DNA of 64,000 bases from Spirochaetales bacterium. GTDB lineage: Bacteria; Spirochaetota; Spirochaetia; UBA9216. The DNA lies in assembly GCA_016839055.1 (NCBI GenBank), contig JAEKNX010000001.1:1-64000 (forward strand), written 5' to 3'. The translations under genes and the position numbers were made by a program. The notes beneath the pieces were generated by a model. The model worked only from the letters and a program-made list of their open reading frames with translations. It searched no databases and had not been told where the DNA came from. This document shows, piece by piece, positions 53,215-62,966 of the stretch (position 1 is its first letter; each line of letters begins with the position of its first letter).

Positions 53215-54395
53215 TGGTGATGTATCTTAGCGGCGCGGACGAAAATATTGGTCTCAAGAATGCTCTCTATTCGAAATATTTCAATCTTGAGACATCAGCG
53301 AAAATCGATCTTCAGTGGTTTGGGCCGGAAGATGAGGGCCGTACTGAGGACGCTACCGAGTATAAACTGCGGAAGGCAAGGGAAGAGGGCAAGGTCGCCA
53401 AGTCGGCAGATCTCACATCGGCAATAGTCCTGATATTCTGTATTACAGGCCTCGCGGCCTTTGGTTCAGGTATGATCGAAGGTATGCGCGACATGATGAT
53501 TTACTTCTACTCCAATGCGGTCGAGCTCGATCCGGTAAGTTCACCAGAGGCTGGTATTGCGGCTCTGACGTATTTTGTGAAGATTGCGCTGCCGCTTGCG
53601 TCGGTAGCCTTCGTTGCCGCCTTTACCGGAAACGTCTTTCAGGTCGGATTTCAGTTTTCCTCAAAACCTATTACTCCAGACCCCAGTAAGATAATTCCGA
53701 AGTTTGGGAAATGGTTTACTCGCTCCTTCATGTCGGCCGAGGCTGGATTTAATCTTATGAAATCAATTGTCAAGGTGCTTATAATCGGCGGAATTTCTTT
53801 CGTGAATATCAGAATGGAGTTTGATCAGATAGTAAGTTTCATCAGTATTCCATTCTTGCACGCTTTCTCCACCCTCGCGGGAATTGCATTTCGAATAATG
53901 CTTGAAGCGGCTATCGCGATGCTTGCTTTCGCAATTCTTGATTACAGATTTCAGAAAAAACAGCATCTCGATTCCTTGAAGATGTCCAAGCAGGAGGTCA
54001 AGGAAGAGAGGAAGATGACCGAGGGTGATCCTCTGATTAAGAGCCGGCTGCGTGAGCGGATGCGGGAGATAATGACGCGCGATATGATTAGAAAAGTTCC
54101 TGAGGCCGATGTCGTTATAACAAACCCGACCCATTTTGCAGTTGTCATGCAATGGGACAAGTCGAAGATGGCCGCTCCGATGGTTACAGCCAAGGGGCAG
54201 GATAATATGGCTTTCAGGATCAGGACTATTGCGAAAGATAATAATGTTCCGATTATGGAGAACAAGCCGCTTGCGAGAGCTCTCTATGCTGAGGTCGAGG
54301 TCGGAGATACGATTCCTGAACAGTATTATCAGGCAATGGCAATTATTCTCGCAGAGGTTTTCCGTATGCGCGGTGAGAAAATGGAGGCAGTATAA
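53214..54395 (+). CDS. flhB: FlhB, export specificity switch
   Basis: A 393-residue FlhB. GPEDEGRTEDATEYKLRKAR with EEGKVAKSADL starts the conserved region; four membrane spans follow; the autocleavage motif NPTH is at residues 304-307 in VVITNPTHFAVVM. Cleavage there changes export specificity from hook to filament. An extra N-terminal segment of about 35 residues precedes the usual start. ATG 53214 overlaps the fliR stop; ATG 53220 is an alternative. Confidence 0.95.
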   Translation: MVMYLSGADENIGLKNALYSKYFNLETSAKIDLQWFGPEDEGRTEDATEYKLRKAREEGKVAKSADLTSAIVLIFCITGLAAFGSGMIEGMRDMMIYFYSNAVELDPVSSPEAGIAALTYFVKIALPLASVAFVAAFTGNVFQVGFQFSSKPITPDPSKIIPKFGKWFTRSFMSAEAGFNLMKSIVKVLIIGGISFVNIRMEFDQIVSFISIPFLHAFSTLAGIAFRIMLEAAIAMLAFAILDYRFQKKQHLDSLKMSKQEVKEERKMTEGDPLIKSRLRERMREIMTRDMIRKVPEADVVITNPTHFAVVMQWDKSKMAAPMVTAKGQDNMAFRIRTIAKDNNVPIMENKPLARALYAEVEVGDTIPEQYYQAMAIILAEVFRMRGEKMEAV

Positions 54396-56521
54396 TGTCC
54401 GACAAACCCGGAGTATTCAGTAGTATTACCAAGGCTTTTGCTAGTCAGAAGACCGATATTTTCGTCGCAGTAGGCGTGATTTTCATAATAATGATGTTGC
54501 TTATTCCTCTTCCGACGATTGTTCTAGATATTCTAATGTCACTAAACCTCGTACTTAGTGTTATGATAATTCTTATTACCCTCTACACAAAACGAGCCCT
54601 GGACTTCTCTATTTTTCCGACCCTGCTTCTTGTGACAACCCTCTTCAGCCTGGCGCTGAATGTGTCCTCTACGAGGCTGATCCTGTCGAAGGGGGCCGAG
54701 TTTAACGGTAAAATTATAACCGGTTTTGCAACCTTTGTCGTTGGTACAAGCGGTAGTGAGGGACTTGTTATAGGACTTATCATCTTCATTATTCTGATAG
54801 CTGTTCAGTTTATTGTAATTACAAAGGGTGCTACCAGAGTCGCCGAGGTTGCCGCAAGATTCACCCTCGACTCACTACCCGGAAAGCAGATGGCAATTGA
54901 GGCAGAATACAACTCCGGTGCGTTGACAGAAGAAGAAGCCTCAAAGAAGAAATCTGATCTACAGAAGGAAGCCGATTTCTACGGTGCTATGGATGGAGCC
55001 TCGAAGTTTGTCTCGGGTAACGTTAAGATCGGAATTCTTATAACGGTGATAAACATAGTCGGCGGACTTATAGTCGGCATGTTGATTCACGGTGAGCCGG
55101 CGGCTTTTGCAATAAAGAATTATATTACTTTCGCCATCGGCGACGGCCTTGTCAGTCAGATTCCTTCGCTATTTATCTCGACTGCCACCGGTTTTATTGT
55201 TACGAGGGCAATTTCCGACGGTACCTTCGGCCAGGATATTACTACTCAGTTTGGCGCACAGTCGCAGATATACTGGGTAGGCTCGGCGTTTCTGTTCGTT
55301 CTCGGAGTTCTGCCGGGGTTTCCCTGGTATATCCTCTTTCCTATGTCGGCCCTTCTTTTCTGGATCGGCTGGCGCCTTCGAAAGAGAAAACAGGCCGAGA
55401 CGGACTTTGAGGCAATGGAAGCCGAGGCTGAAAAGCAGACCAGGGCGGAACCGGCGGAGATGTCCCCGATTGTACCCCTCGATTCGTTGTCGATCGAGCT
55501 CGGCTATGGACTGATACCCCTTGTCGATAAGGACCATGGAGCCGAACTGCTTGACCGGATAACCCGGATACGACGTGAATCGGCGCTGGAGCTGGGGCTT
55601 GTAGTACCCAAAATAAGGATAGTGGATAATATGCGTCTCGAACCTGCTGAGTACTGTATTAAGATAAAAGGTGTCGAGGTCGGCAAGGCCATCATCCGCT
55701 CCGGTCTCTACCTTGCCATAAACCCCGGGCAGGCAGATGATGAGATAGAGGGTGAAGCAACAACTGATCCTACCTTCGGTCTTCCCGCTAAATGGATAAC
55801 AGAGGCTGACCGTGACAGGGCAGAACGTTCGGGCTATACTGTTGTTGACTCCCCGTCTATAATAGCTACTCATCTGACTGAAATTATCAAGAAGCATGCT
55901 CATGAGATGCTGGGCAGACAGGAAGTACAGAAGATTCTCGACAGCCTCAGGAGCGACTATTCAGCTGTTGTAGATGAAGTTACAAAGGCTATGGGGCTGG
56001 GTGAAATACAGAAAATCCTTCAAGGACTCCTTGTTGAGCAGGTCTCAATAAGGAACATGATCCCTATTCTCGAGACAATCGCGGATTATGTCCCTATAAC
56101 AAAGGATACAACCTTTCTGATCGAGAAGGTGAGGCAGACACTGTCGCGTCAGATTTGCCTGCAGTATTCCGATGATAACAAATTGATGAGGGTGCTTACA
56201 ATTGCTCCCGAGCTGGAACAGATTATCGGAGCATCTAAGATAGAGACGGCAAGCGGAGTCTTGGCGGCACTCGAGCCTGAAGTTCAGCGAAAGTGGATAA
56301 CCGGTGTAGCAAACATGGCTCGGAATGTGGAGCAGATGGGAGTTTTCCCGATTATTCTCTGTTCTGAAGCAGTAAGAGCGCTCGTTAAGGCCAGCATAAA
56401 ACGGGATTTTCCGAGTATTGCTGTACTGTCGGTGCCCGAGGTTGTTTCAAATGTAAGAATTGAATCATTAGGGGAAATTTCTCTGGAAGAAAGTTATATA
56501 GAGCAAGAGGTTAATCAATAA
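54395..56521 (+). CDS. flhA: FlhA, export gate protein
   Basis: A 708-residue FlhA. The N-terminal half has about eight membrane spans, with the FHIPEP-type loop region LNVSSTRLILSKGAEFNGKI, VRTAVEVAARFTLDSLPGKQ-like segment TRVAEVAARFTLDSLPGKQM and EEASKKKSDLQKEADFYGAM. The large C-terminal cytoplasmic domain (LSIELGYGLIPLVDKDHGAE onward) binds export chaperones. Full length. flhF begins immediately after the stop codon. Confidence 0.96.
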   Translation: MSDKPGVFSSITKAFASQKTDIFVAVGVIFIIMMLLIPLPTIVLDILMSLNLVLSVMIILITLYTKRALDFSIFPTLLLVTTLFSLALNVSSTRLILSKGAEFNGKIITGFATFVVGTSGSEGLVIGLIIFIILIAVQFIVITKGATRVAEVAARFTLDSLPGKQMAIEAEYNSGALTEEEASKKKSDLQKEADFYGAMDGASKFVSGNVKIGILITVINIVGGLIVGMLIHGEPAAFAIKNYITFAIGDGLVSQIPSLFISTATGFIVTRAISDGTFGQDITTQFGAQSQIYWVGSAFLFVLGVLPGFPWYILFPMSALLFWIGWRLRKRKQAETDFEAMEAEAEKQTRAEPAEMSPIVPLDSLSIELGYGLIPLVDKDHGAELLDRITRIRRESALELGLVVPKIRIVDNMRLEPAEYCIKIKGVEVGKAIIRSGLYLAINPGQADDEIEGEATTDPTFGLPAKWITEADRDRAERSGYTVVDSPSIIATHLTEIIKKHAHEMLGRQEVQKILDSLRSDYSAVVDEVTKAMGLGEIQKILQGLLVEQVSIRNMIPILETIADYVPITKDTTFLIEKVRQTLSRQICLQYSDDNKLMRVLTIAPELEQIIGASKIETASGVLAALEPEVQRKWITGVANMARNVEQMGVFPIILCSEAVRALVKASIKRDFPSIAVLSVPEVVSNVRIESLGEISLEESYIEQEVNQ

Positions 56522-57694
56522 ATGGAGTATTTTAAAGAGCAGGGTACATCTTATATGGAAGCCGTCACGAAGGCTAAAACCCGATACGGCGAGAGTGCTA
56601 AGATTCTGAATCATCGCAGTATAAGATATGGCGGATTTTTGGGTATTTTTTCCAGAGAGGGAGTGGAAGTCGAGGGATATATTAATAAAGAACCTTCTCT
56701 GGCGGCAAGACGAAGTCTTGATGATGAAAAGAAGAAGATTATTGCAGCGGCCGGAGGGCGGCGTGATGATACACTCGACAAGGTCCTCGATATGGTTAAA
56801 TCCATCGATGCCAGGATAGAATCGGGAAAAGGTTCCGGGGCGTCTTCCGAACCCGAAGCCTTCGGGATGATCGAGAATCTACTGATAGACAATGATTTTT
56901 CCTACTCATTTATTAAGAAAATCGGCATCAGGCTCAGGTCGGAACTTTCACTCGAGCAGCTGAATGATTTTAACCTGGTTCAACAAAAGACTCTTGAGTG
57001 GATGGGAAGTGGTATTCCTATCTATTTAAATAAGCCGGTCAGGAAGGGCCGAATTGTAATCCTCGTAGGCCCGACAGGGGTAGGCAAGACCACCACTATA
57101 GCAAAATTGGCGGCTCTTCATGGCCTGGGAATAAAGGGTGAGGCTCCCAAGAGTGTCAGGATGATCACAATAGACAATTATAGAATCGGAGCAAAGGGTC
57201 AGATTCAGACCTATGGTGATTTAATGAGTATTCCGGTATCATGTGTTGAGTCAATGGATGAGCTTCGGAATAAACTCATCTTGTATCAGGAAGCTGATCT
57301 GATATTGATAGATACAATGGGAAGATCTCCTAAAGATTATCAGAATCTTGCACAGATGAGAGAGATGCTCGATGTCTGCGGAAAGGATGCTGAAATATTT
57401 CTTACCGTGAGCGCCACGACCAAGGCAGGGGATCTTGACGGAATATTTCAGGAGTTCTCGGGATTCAAGTATGATGCCGTTATTCTGACAAAGCTTGATG
57501 AAACAATGAAGCTCGGCAATGTTATCTCTGTGCTCAACGGCAGGAAGACGCCGATAGCCTACATAACAGACGGTCAGGGAGTGCCTCAGGATATTGAGAG
57601 GGCTGATGTAAGACGTCTTCTTCGGAATCTTGAAGGGTTCAGGCTGTCGCCAGCAGCCGCGGCTGATAATTATAAAGAATCGATTAGGATATAG
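56522..57694 (+). CDS. flhF: FlhF, SRP-type GTPase for flagellar placement
   Basis: A 390-residue FlhF. The N-terminal B domain (KEQGTSYMEAVTKAKTRYGE) is followed by an N domain and the SRP-type G domain: P-loop GPTGVGKT (183-190), DNYRIGAKGQIQTYGDLMSI, LILIDTMGRSPKD, ILTKLDETMKLGNVISVL, YITDGQGVPQDIE. It controls number and position of flagella together with FleN, next in the operon. Confidence 0.95.
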   Translation: MEYFKEQGTSYMEAVTKAKTRYGESAKILNHRSIRYGGFLGIFSREGVEVEGYINKEPSLAARRSLDDEKKKIIAAAGGRRDDTLDKVLDMVKSIDARIESGKGSGASSEPEAFGMIENLLIDNDFSYSFIKKIGIRLRSELSLEQLNDFNLVQQKTLEWMGSGIPIYLNKPVRKGRIVILVGPTGVGKTTTIAKLAALHGLGIKGEAPKSVRMITIDNYRIGAKGQIQTYGDLMSIPVSCVESMDELRNKLILYQEADLILIDTMGRSPKDYQNLAQMREMLDVCGKDAEIFLTVSATTKAGDLDGIFQEFSGFKYDAVILTKLDETMKLGNVISVLNGRKTPIAYITDGQGVPQDIERADVRRLLRNLEGFRLSPAAAADNYKESIRI

Positions 57695-57710
57695 GTGTAC
57701 GGAGAATTCA

Positions 57711-58580
57711 ATGACGGATCAAGCGGAACAGTTACGTGAAATAATGAAGGGACGCCAAAACGGTGATGATGAACCGGAGAAAAAAACACGGATCATAGCC
57801 GTTTCCAGTGGAAAAGGCGGAGTCGGAAAAACCAATATTTCTGTAAATCTCGCGATTGCATATGCTCAGCTTGGAAAGAAAGTTATCGTTCTCGATGCTG
57901 ATCTCGGCCTCGCAAATGTGAATGTTGCACTCGGAATAATTCCGAAGCATAATCTTTATCATGTGATAAGAAAACAGAAGACCATGCGTGATATAATTAT
58001 GAATACAAGCTACGGTATTCAGATAGTTGCCGGCGCTTCCGGATTTTCAAAAATCGCCAACCTGACTGATGAGGAGAGGACTGGTTTTATAAAAGAGATG
58101 TCGGAATTGTCTTCGGCTGATATAATTATTATAGATACAAGCGCGGGAGTCTCCCAGAATGTTTTGTCGTTTATAGCTGCGGCCGATGATGCGATAATTG
58201 TTACCACACCTGAGCCGACTGCTATTACGGACGCCTATGGTATTATTAAGATCATTGCTACTGAAGTTGAAAACAGTAGTTTGTCGATTAAGCTGATAGT
58301 GAACAGAGTAAAGTCTGTTACAGAGGCAAAGAAGGTCTCCGAGAGGGTAATCAGCATTGCCGGTCAGTTTCTGAATCTGAAGGTTGATTATCTTGGATAT
58401 GTCTATGATGATCCTACGGTATCGGCGTCAGTAATAAAACAGAGACCTTTCATGGCCGTTGATCCGGGCTGTAAAGCTGCAATATGCCTGAATCATATAG
58501 CCAGCCGACTTGAGAAAGTTGAGTATAAGGAAGGCGGAGGGGTGTCAAGGTTTATTAAAAAACTTTTCGGCGGAGTATAG
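57711..58580 (+). CDS. fleN: FleN/FlhG, MinD-like ATPase
   Basis: About 289 residues from ATG 57711 (cggaga upstream); the frame is open further but inside flhF. A MinD/ParA-type ATPase that limits flagellar number. The deviant Walker A GKGGVGKT is at 34-41; VIVLDADLGLANVNVALG, ADIIIIDTSAGVSQNVLSFI and TTPEPTAITDAYGIIKII follow. The C-terminal VSRFIKKLFGGV is a plausible amphipathic membrane-targeting helix. Confidence 0.95.
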   Translation: MTDQAEQLREIMKGRQNGDDEPEKKTRIIAVSSGKGGVGKTNISVNLAIAYAQLGKKVIVLDADLGLANVNVALGIIPKHNLYHVIRKQKTMRDIIMNTSYGIQIVAGASGFSKIANLTDEERTGFIKEMSELSSADIIIIDTSAGVSQNVLSFIAAADDAIIVTTPEPTAITDAYGIIKIIATEVENSSLSIKLIVNRVKSVTEAKKVSERVISIAGQFLNLKVDYLGYVYDDPTVSASVIKQRPFMAVDPGCKAAICLNHIASRLEKVEYKEGGGVSRFIKKLFGGV

Positions 58581-58641
58581 ACGATACGAGGTTTTCGTAT
58601 TGACTTGACTGTAGAAGTTTTTTGAAATAAGCTGAAATAAA

Positions 58642-59352
58642 ATGTTTAGTGAAAGAATTGGAAGCTGGAAAAAAGTAACGGCCGGATGCGCAGTATTCGT
58701 TTTCATTCTCTCTTTTGTTTTCGGTATAATAGGTGGAGTACTTATTGGTGCGGTGATTCTCAGAGCTTTGCTTTTTGCTGCTTTATTTGCGGGAATCAGC
58801 TTGCTGGTACTTGGACTGATTGACAGATTTATTCCTGAACTACTATCATCTGACATGGATGACGAAGAACTGCAGGAATCGGTTATTAGTGGAGACGGGT
58901 CTGGACAGAAAAGCGGGCCTGCACGACAAGATAATGGTAAGAATCTTGATATCACGGTTGATGATGATGATGAATTATCTTTTACGCCGGAAAGCGGCGG
59001 TTATGAGGAACTTGAATCTCTTGAAGCCGCTGAAAGTTCTTCTGACACATCAGAAGATGCTTCAGATACGCTTCCTGCGCAGGCAGAATCAGCAGAAACC
59101 GCTGATGAGGCGGAAGATGTCGAGGTACTTGAAGAAGAGGAAGTTTCCGCTGTTGATGAAGACCGAAATCTTCCGGATATCGGAGAATTTGCGGACGGCT
59201 TTGAACAGTCGGCCGGAGCAGGTGATGACGACGGACTCAGCAGTATCGACGGATCAGGGCGCGACGGCGCTGATATCTTCGGAAGCAGGCATGAGACACA
59301 GGATTTAGTGAAGGCTGTGCAGACAGTTTTAAAAAAGGACCAGGAAGGTTAA
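58642..59352 (+). CDS. Acidic membrane protein of unknown function
   Basis: A 236-residue protein with a hydrophobic N-terminal hairpin (AGCAVFVFILSFVFGIIGGV and AVILRALLFAALFAGISLLV) and then a very acidic, Ser/Asp/Glu-rich and probably disordered cytoplasmic tail. The last 25 residues (GSRHETQDLVKAVQTVLKKD) are more ordered. It lies between fleN and the sigma factor gene. A TTGACT box (58599-58604) 38 bp upstream may belong to a local promoter. No named family recognised; a role in flagellar placement or sigma control is only suggested by position. Confidence 0.65.
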   Translation: MFSERIGSWKKVTAGCAVFVFILSFVFGIIGGVLIGAVILRALLFAALFAGISLLVLGLIDRFIPELLSSDMDDEELQESVISGDGSGQKSGPARQDNGKNLDITVDDDDELSFTPESGGYEELESLEAAESSSDTSEDASDTLPAQAESAETADEAEDVEVLEEEEVSAVDEDRNLPDIGEFADGFEQSAGAGDDDGLSSIDGSGRDGADIFGSRHETQDLVKAVQTVLKKDQEG

Positions 59353-59355
59353 TAG

Positions 59356-60144
59356 ATGGATGCAAATCTGCTGAAAAACAAGACAGAAGAAGAGTTGTGG
59401 ACTATGTACAAGGACTCCCGTGACACTGCTGTTCGTGATATGTTCGTTAAACAGTATGCACCTTTAGTAAAATATGTTGCTGGTAAGGTAGCGGTCGGCA
59501 TGCCCCATAATATAGAATTTGATGATTTGGTAGGATACGGCGTTTTCGGTCTGTTTGACGCGATTGAGAAATTTGATCCGGATAAACATGTAAAATTTAA
59601 AACCTATGCCGTAACACGAATACGCGGAGCAATCTTTGATGAGCTGCGTTCCATAGACTGGGTTCCAAGATCCGTTCGCCAGAAGTCCAGAGAAGTTGAA
59701 GATGCCGTACATCGGCTTGAGTCGTCACTGGGCAGATCGGTTACCGACAATGAGATAGCCAATGAGATGGGAATGAACATGCAGGATTACCAGAAGACGA
59801 TTTTGAAGATCAGCGGAACATCGATTATGTCGCTGAACGACGTCTGGTATACTGGTGAAGATAATGACAAGGTCTCAATCGTGGACAGTATTGAATCACC
59901 CCAGGGATTGAATCCAGACATCATTGTAGAAAAAGATGAAATTAAGCGAGTAATAATCGAAGCAATAAATGAACTTCCGGAGAAAGAAAAGAAGGTCCTT
60001 GTACTTTATTATTATGAGGATTTAACCTTGAAAGAGATTGGAAAGGTTCTCGAAGTTACTGAATCGAGGGTGTCACAGCTTCATACGAAAGCCATCATGA
60101 GGCTGAGGGCAAAGCTTACAAATCTTAAGAAAGGAATATTGTAA
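59356..60144 (+). CDS. fliA: Flagellar sigma factor (FliA/WhiG-type sigma-28)
   Basis: A 262-residue sigma-70-family factor of the FliA/WhiG group, which directs RNA polymerase to late flagellar genes. Region 2 reads [20 protein letters not shown] with [20 protein letters not shown] and [15 protein letters not shown]. Region 4 reads [20 protein letters not shown] and [14 protein letters not shown]. It is preceded 3 bp earlier by the acidic membrane protein gene. In treponemes the gene is often named whiG or fliA. Confidence 0.94.
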   Translation: MDANLLKNKTEEELWTMYKDSRDTAVRDMFVKQYAPLVKYVAGKVAVGMPHNIEFDDLVGYGVFGLFDAIEKFDPDKHVKFKTYAVTRIRGAIFDELRSIDWVPRSVRQKSREVEDAVHRLESSLGRSVTDNEIANEMGMNMQDYQKTILKISGTSIMSLNDVWYTGEDNDKVSIVDSIESPQGLNPDIIVEKDEIKRVIIEAINELPEKEKKVLVLYYYEDLTLKEIGKVLEVTESRVSQLHTKAIMRLRAKLTNLKKGIL

Positions 60145-60147
60145 CTT

Positions 60148-62103
60148 ATGGTTCAATTATCGGAAATGAGAGAATTCATGAAGAAACAGGCGGAAGACGA
60201 CCGTTTACGAAAAACTGTTCAGGTAACAGGTTCTTCAATTGATGAGGCTCTTGAACAAGCATCGATAGAATTGAACCTTCCTCCAAGTAAAATAGAGTAT
60301 GAGGTACTTGAGCACCCATCTCAGGGCTTCCTGGGCTATGGGAAAAAAGACTGTATGCTGATAGCGTTTGAGGCTTTCAAGGAAAAGAAATCCGAATTCG
60401 ATGACGACGCCTTCGATCTGGACTTTGGTGAAGGGCAGTTTGCCTCGGATATTCCTAAAGATAGAGACGGTGAGGCCATAGTGAGGCTAAGGCAGGAGGG
60501 CGTTTTTCTCAAGGTTTATAAGCCGATAGGAAAGGGCGCCAGAATAACCGAGCGTGAAGCGGTGATGAAGCTGAAAGCCCGCGGAGTTACCGACTTCAAC
60601 AAATCAGTCCTTGCCAGTGTCATAAAACAGGCAGATGGAGAACTGGTGAGGCTTGGTGATTTCGCCTATAATCCAATGAATGACGGACTGATGACCGTCG
60701 AGATTACTGATCTTGATATGAAGGCCACTGTCCTCCTGAAAGAGGCAGGCCCCAGCGGCGCCGATATTATGGCCGACAGTATCATAGGTCTTCTAAAGGC
60801 TAATGGAGTAATTCACGGACTGAAAGAAGATGTTATAACTAATCTTGAAGATCATCCCATCTATGACAGCCGGGTAGTAGTAGCCGAGGGAAGTAAACCG
60901 GTAAATGGAAATGACGCCCGAATTGTATATAATTTCGAGAAAGAAACCGAGGGTTCGGTTTCTTTTAAGGAAAAGCGTGGAAAGGTTGACTTCAAGGAGA
61001 TGAACCAGATTCAAAATGTAGTTGAAGGGCAGATTCTGGCGCGGAAAGTGCCGCGTGAAGAAGGGAAACCGGGGCGAACAGTCACCGGAAAACTTCTGCC
61101 TGCAAAGGCCGGAAACGATATTGCCTTTAATATCGGTAAAAACGTAAAAATTTCCGATGACAAAGCAAATGCTATAGCTGAAATAAACGGGCAGGTAATA
61201 CTCGTGGGCGGAGTGAAAATTACCGTGGAACCTGTATATGTAGTACAGGGTGATGTGAATTTGAAATCCGGCGGAAACATCATTTTTCTCGGTTCGGTTG
61301 TCGTTAACGGCAGCGTGGAAGACGGATTTAAGGTAAAAGCCTCCGGTAACATTGAGATTATGGGTAATGTCGGAAAATCAGAAATTGATGCTGAAGGCGA
61401 TGTTATTGTTCATCAGGGAATAAACGGCAAGACAGAAGGTAAAGTCCGCGCAGGGAAAACCGTCTGGGCGAAATTCATAGAAAACGCAAACGTTGACAGC
61501 GGCGATATTGTTATAGCAACTGACGGAATTATCAACTCAAACGTTGTATCAAACAGGATGATCGTCTGTATGGGAAAGAGGGCAACTATAGTCGGCGGAC
61601 GGCTTAGGGCGACCGAAGAAATCCACGCGAAGACCCTTGGGTCGGTCTCCGGCTCTGAAACAACCCTCGAGGTCGGCTGGGATCCTAGGAGTAAGGAGAA
61701 ACTGACCGGACTTGAGAAGGATCTCGAAAATTTCACCCGTCAGATAGATGATATTGAACGAAATGTACTTACTCTCGAGAATTTTAAGAAGAAAAAGAAG
61801 AAACTACCCGATGATAAAGAAGAGTACCTTGAAGAATTGAAAAATCAGAAGCTTGAAACGCATAATGAAATACTTGGCTGTCAGGATAAAATCCAGGAGA
61901 TCAAAGAGTATATGGCGTCCCTCAAGTATGTTGGCAGAATATCCGCCGCTTCGAAGGTGCACGCGGGGGTCAGGATAATTATTAAAGATGCCCCTCTGCG
62001 AGTGAGAAATGAGTTTAACAGTGTTACATTTGTAAATGAAGAAGGAGATGTCAAACCCGTAAAATATGAGCAGCTTGACGAAGATTTGACTAAACAAGGC
62101 TAA
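60148..62103 (+). CDS. FapA (DUF342) family protein with Jag-N domain
   Basis: A 651-residue protein. Residues about 15-75 form a Jag-N-like domain (VTGSSIDEALEQASIELNLP, LEHPSQGFLGYGKKD). The middle and C-terminal parts match the FapA/DUF342 family, with beta-helix repeats such as GDVNLKSGGNIIFLGSVVVN and VKASGNIEIMGNVGKSEIDA, then a coiled coil (about 525-590, rich in KKKKK and E). FapA-like proteins are frequent in flagellar operons, and their function is poorly defined. It starts 3 bp after the sigma gene. Confidence 0.85.
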   Translation: MVQLSEMREFMKKQAEDDRLRKTVQVTGSSIDEALEQASIELNLPPSKIEYEVLEHPSQGFLGYGKKDCMLIAFEAFKEKKSEFDDDAFDLDFGEGQFASDIPKDRDGEAIVRLRQEGVFLKVYKPIGKGARITEREAVMKLKARGVTDFNKSVLASVIKQADGELVRLGDFAYNPMNDGLMTVEITDLDMKATVLLKEAGPSGADIMADSIIGLLKANGVIHGLKEDVITNLEDHPIYDSRVVVAEGSKPVNGNDARIVYNFEKETEGSVSFKEKRGKVDFKEMNQIQNVVEGQILARKVPREEGKPGRTVTGKLLPAKAGNDIAFNIGKNVKISDDKANAIAEINGQVILVGGVKITVEPVYVVQGDVNLKSGGNIIFLGSVVVNGSVEDGFKVKASGNIEIMGNVGKSEIDAEGDVIVHQGINGKTEGKVRAGKTVWAKFIENANVDSGDIVIATDGIINSNVVSNRMIVCMGKRATIVGGRLRATEEIHAKTLGSVSGSETTLEVGWDPRSKEKLTGLEKDLENFTRQIDDIERNVLTLENFKKKKKKLPDDKEEYLEELKNQKLETHNEILGCQDKIQEIKEYMASLKYVGRISAASKVHAGVRIIIKDAPLRVRNEFNSVTFVNEEGDVKPVKYEQLDEDLTKQG

Positions 62104-62435
62104 TGTCAGTTTCACCATTGGATATGCAGACACTTTTCAGTAATCTCAAAAATGTCGGACAACAGCAGGCTGCTGAACGCAGCGCGGAGATTGCGTCGCA
62201 GGATAAGCAGGCCGATGCACTTGTGCGAAAGGCTGATGAAAAAGATCATCAGGTTTCGGAAACTAAAGACATTGAGACGGGTGTAGACAAGGTTAACGAA
62301 AAAGGAAAGAAGCAGCATGAGGGATCTTCGCGCGAAGGTAAAGGTAAAGAAAAAGAAGAAGAGAGTGAGGCCGCTTCCAAAGAACAGTTTTTTGAAGATC
62401 CGGATATAGGCCATCATATTGATATTTCAGGATAA
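62103..62435 (+). CDS. Small charged protein of unknown function
   Basis: A 110-residue, highly charged, Lys/Glu-rich protein with no membrane span, probably largely disordered apart from a short helix near the start (MQTLFSNLKNVGQQQAAERS). Its ATG overlaps the last base of the FapA-like stop codon. The C-terminal FEDPDIGHHIDISG is more ordered. No family recognised. It belongs to the motility transcript by position. Confidence 0.65.
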   Translation: MSVSPLDMQTLFSNLKNVGQQQAAERSAEIASQDKQADALVRKADEKDHQVSETKDIETGVDKVNEKGKKQHEGSSREGKGKEKEEESEAASKEQFFEDPDIGHHIDISG

Positions 62436-62440
62436 CCATT

Positions 62441-62965
62441 GTGATTTTTTACATAACAGTTCTTCTGGTTAATATTCTCATATTATCCATTATTTATATA
62501 ATTCTAAGAAGACGCATCGACAGACTCACCGATAACGGAAGGGTTACTGATGAGCTGGCTAGGGAACTAGATACAATCCTTGCCGAAATTAATCAGGCCA
62601 CCGACCGAAATATATTAATCATTGAAGATAAAATAAAAGAACTTGACCTTATTATCGCGAAAACCGAGCAGCGTATCAGTCTACTCAGAAAGGATGAGCT
62701 TAAACGGCCAGAACCGACTGAGTTGAGGAAGACAGATCTGACCTACAGTCATCTTAACAGGATGAATACTATGTCCGCTCTTGTGACGCCGCTGAAAGTT
62801 CCGGAAAAAATCATTGAGGAAGAAATCGACGAAAAGCAGAAGGTTATTGAGTTATACCGAAGCGGGCTCAGTGCATCGGTTATTTCTGCAAGTATTGGAT
62901 TGAATATGGGAGAGGTTGAATTAATCATATCTCTTTTCAGACAAAAGGAAAACAAGCAGGACTGA
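62441..62965 (+). CDS. Membrane-anchored coiled-coil protein with C-terminal HTH-like part
   Basis: A 174-residue protein starting with GTG. One N-terminal membrane span (FYITVLLVNILILSIIYIIL), then a coiled coil (about 28-85), then a C-terminal segment KVIELYRSGLSASVISASIG with LNMGEVELIISLFRQK that resembles a small helix-turn-helix. The layout is like short DUF6115-type proteins near motility genes. Function unknown. It is 1 bp upstream of the cheA start region. Confidence 0.6.
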   Translation: MIFYITVLLVNILILSIIYIILRRRIDRLTDNGRVTDELARELDTILAEINQATDRNILIIEDKIKELDLIIAKTEQRISLLRKDELKRPEPTELRKTDLTYSHLNRMNTMSALVTPLKVPEKIIEEEIDEKQKVIELYRSGLSASVISASIGLNMGEVELIISLFRQKENKQD

Positions 62966-62966
62966 T

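Noticed and set aside
55169-55903. Long minus-strand open frame (244 codons) opposite flhA
   Set aside because: It lies entirely inside flhA, has no neighbours on that strand and reads like an antisense shadow.
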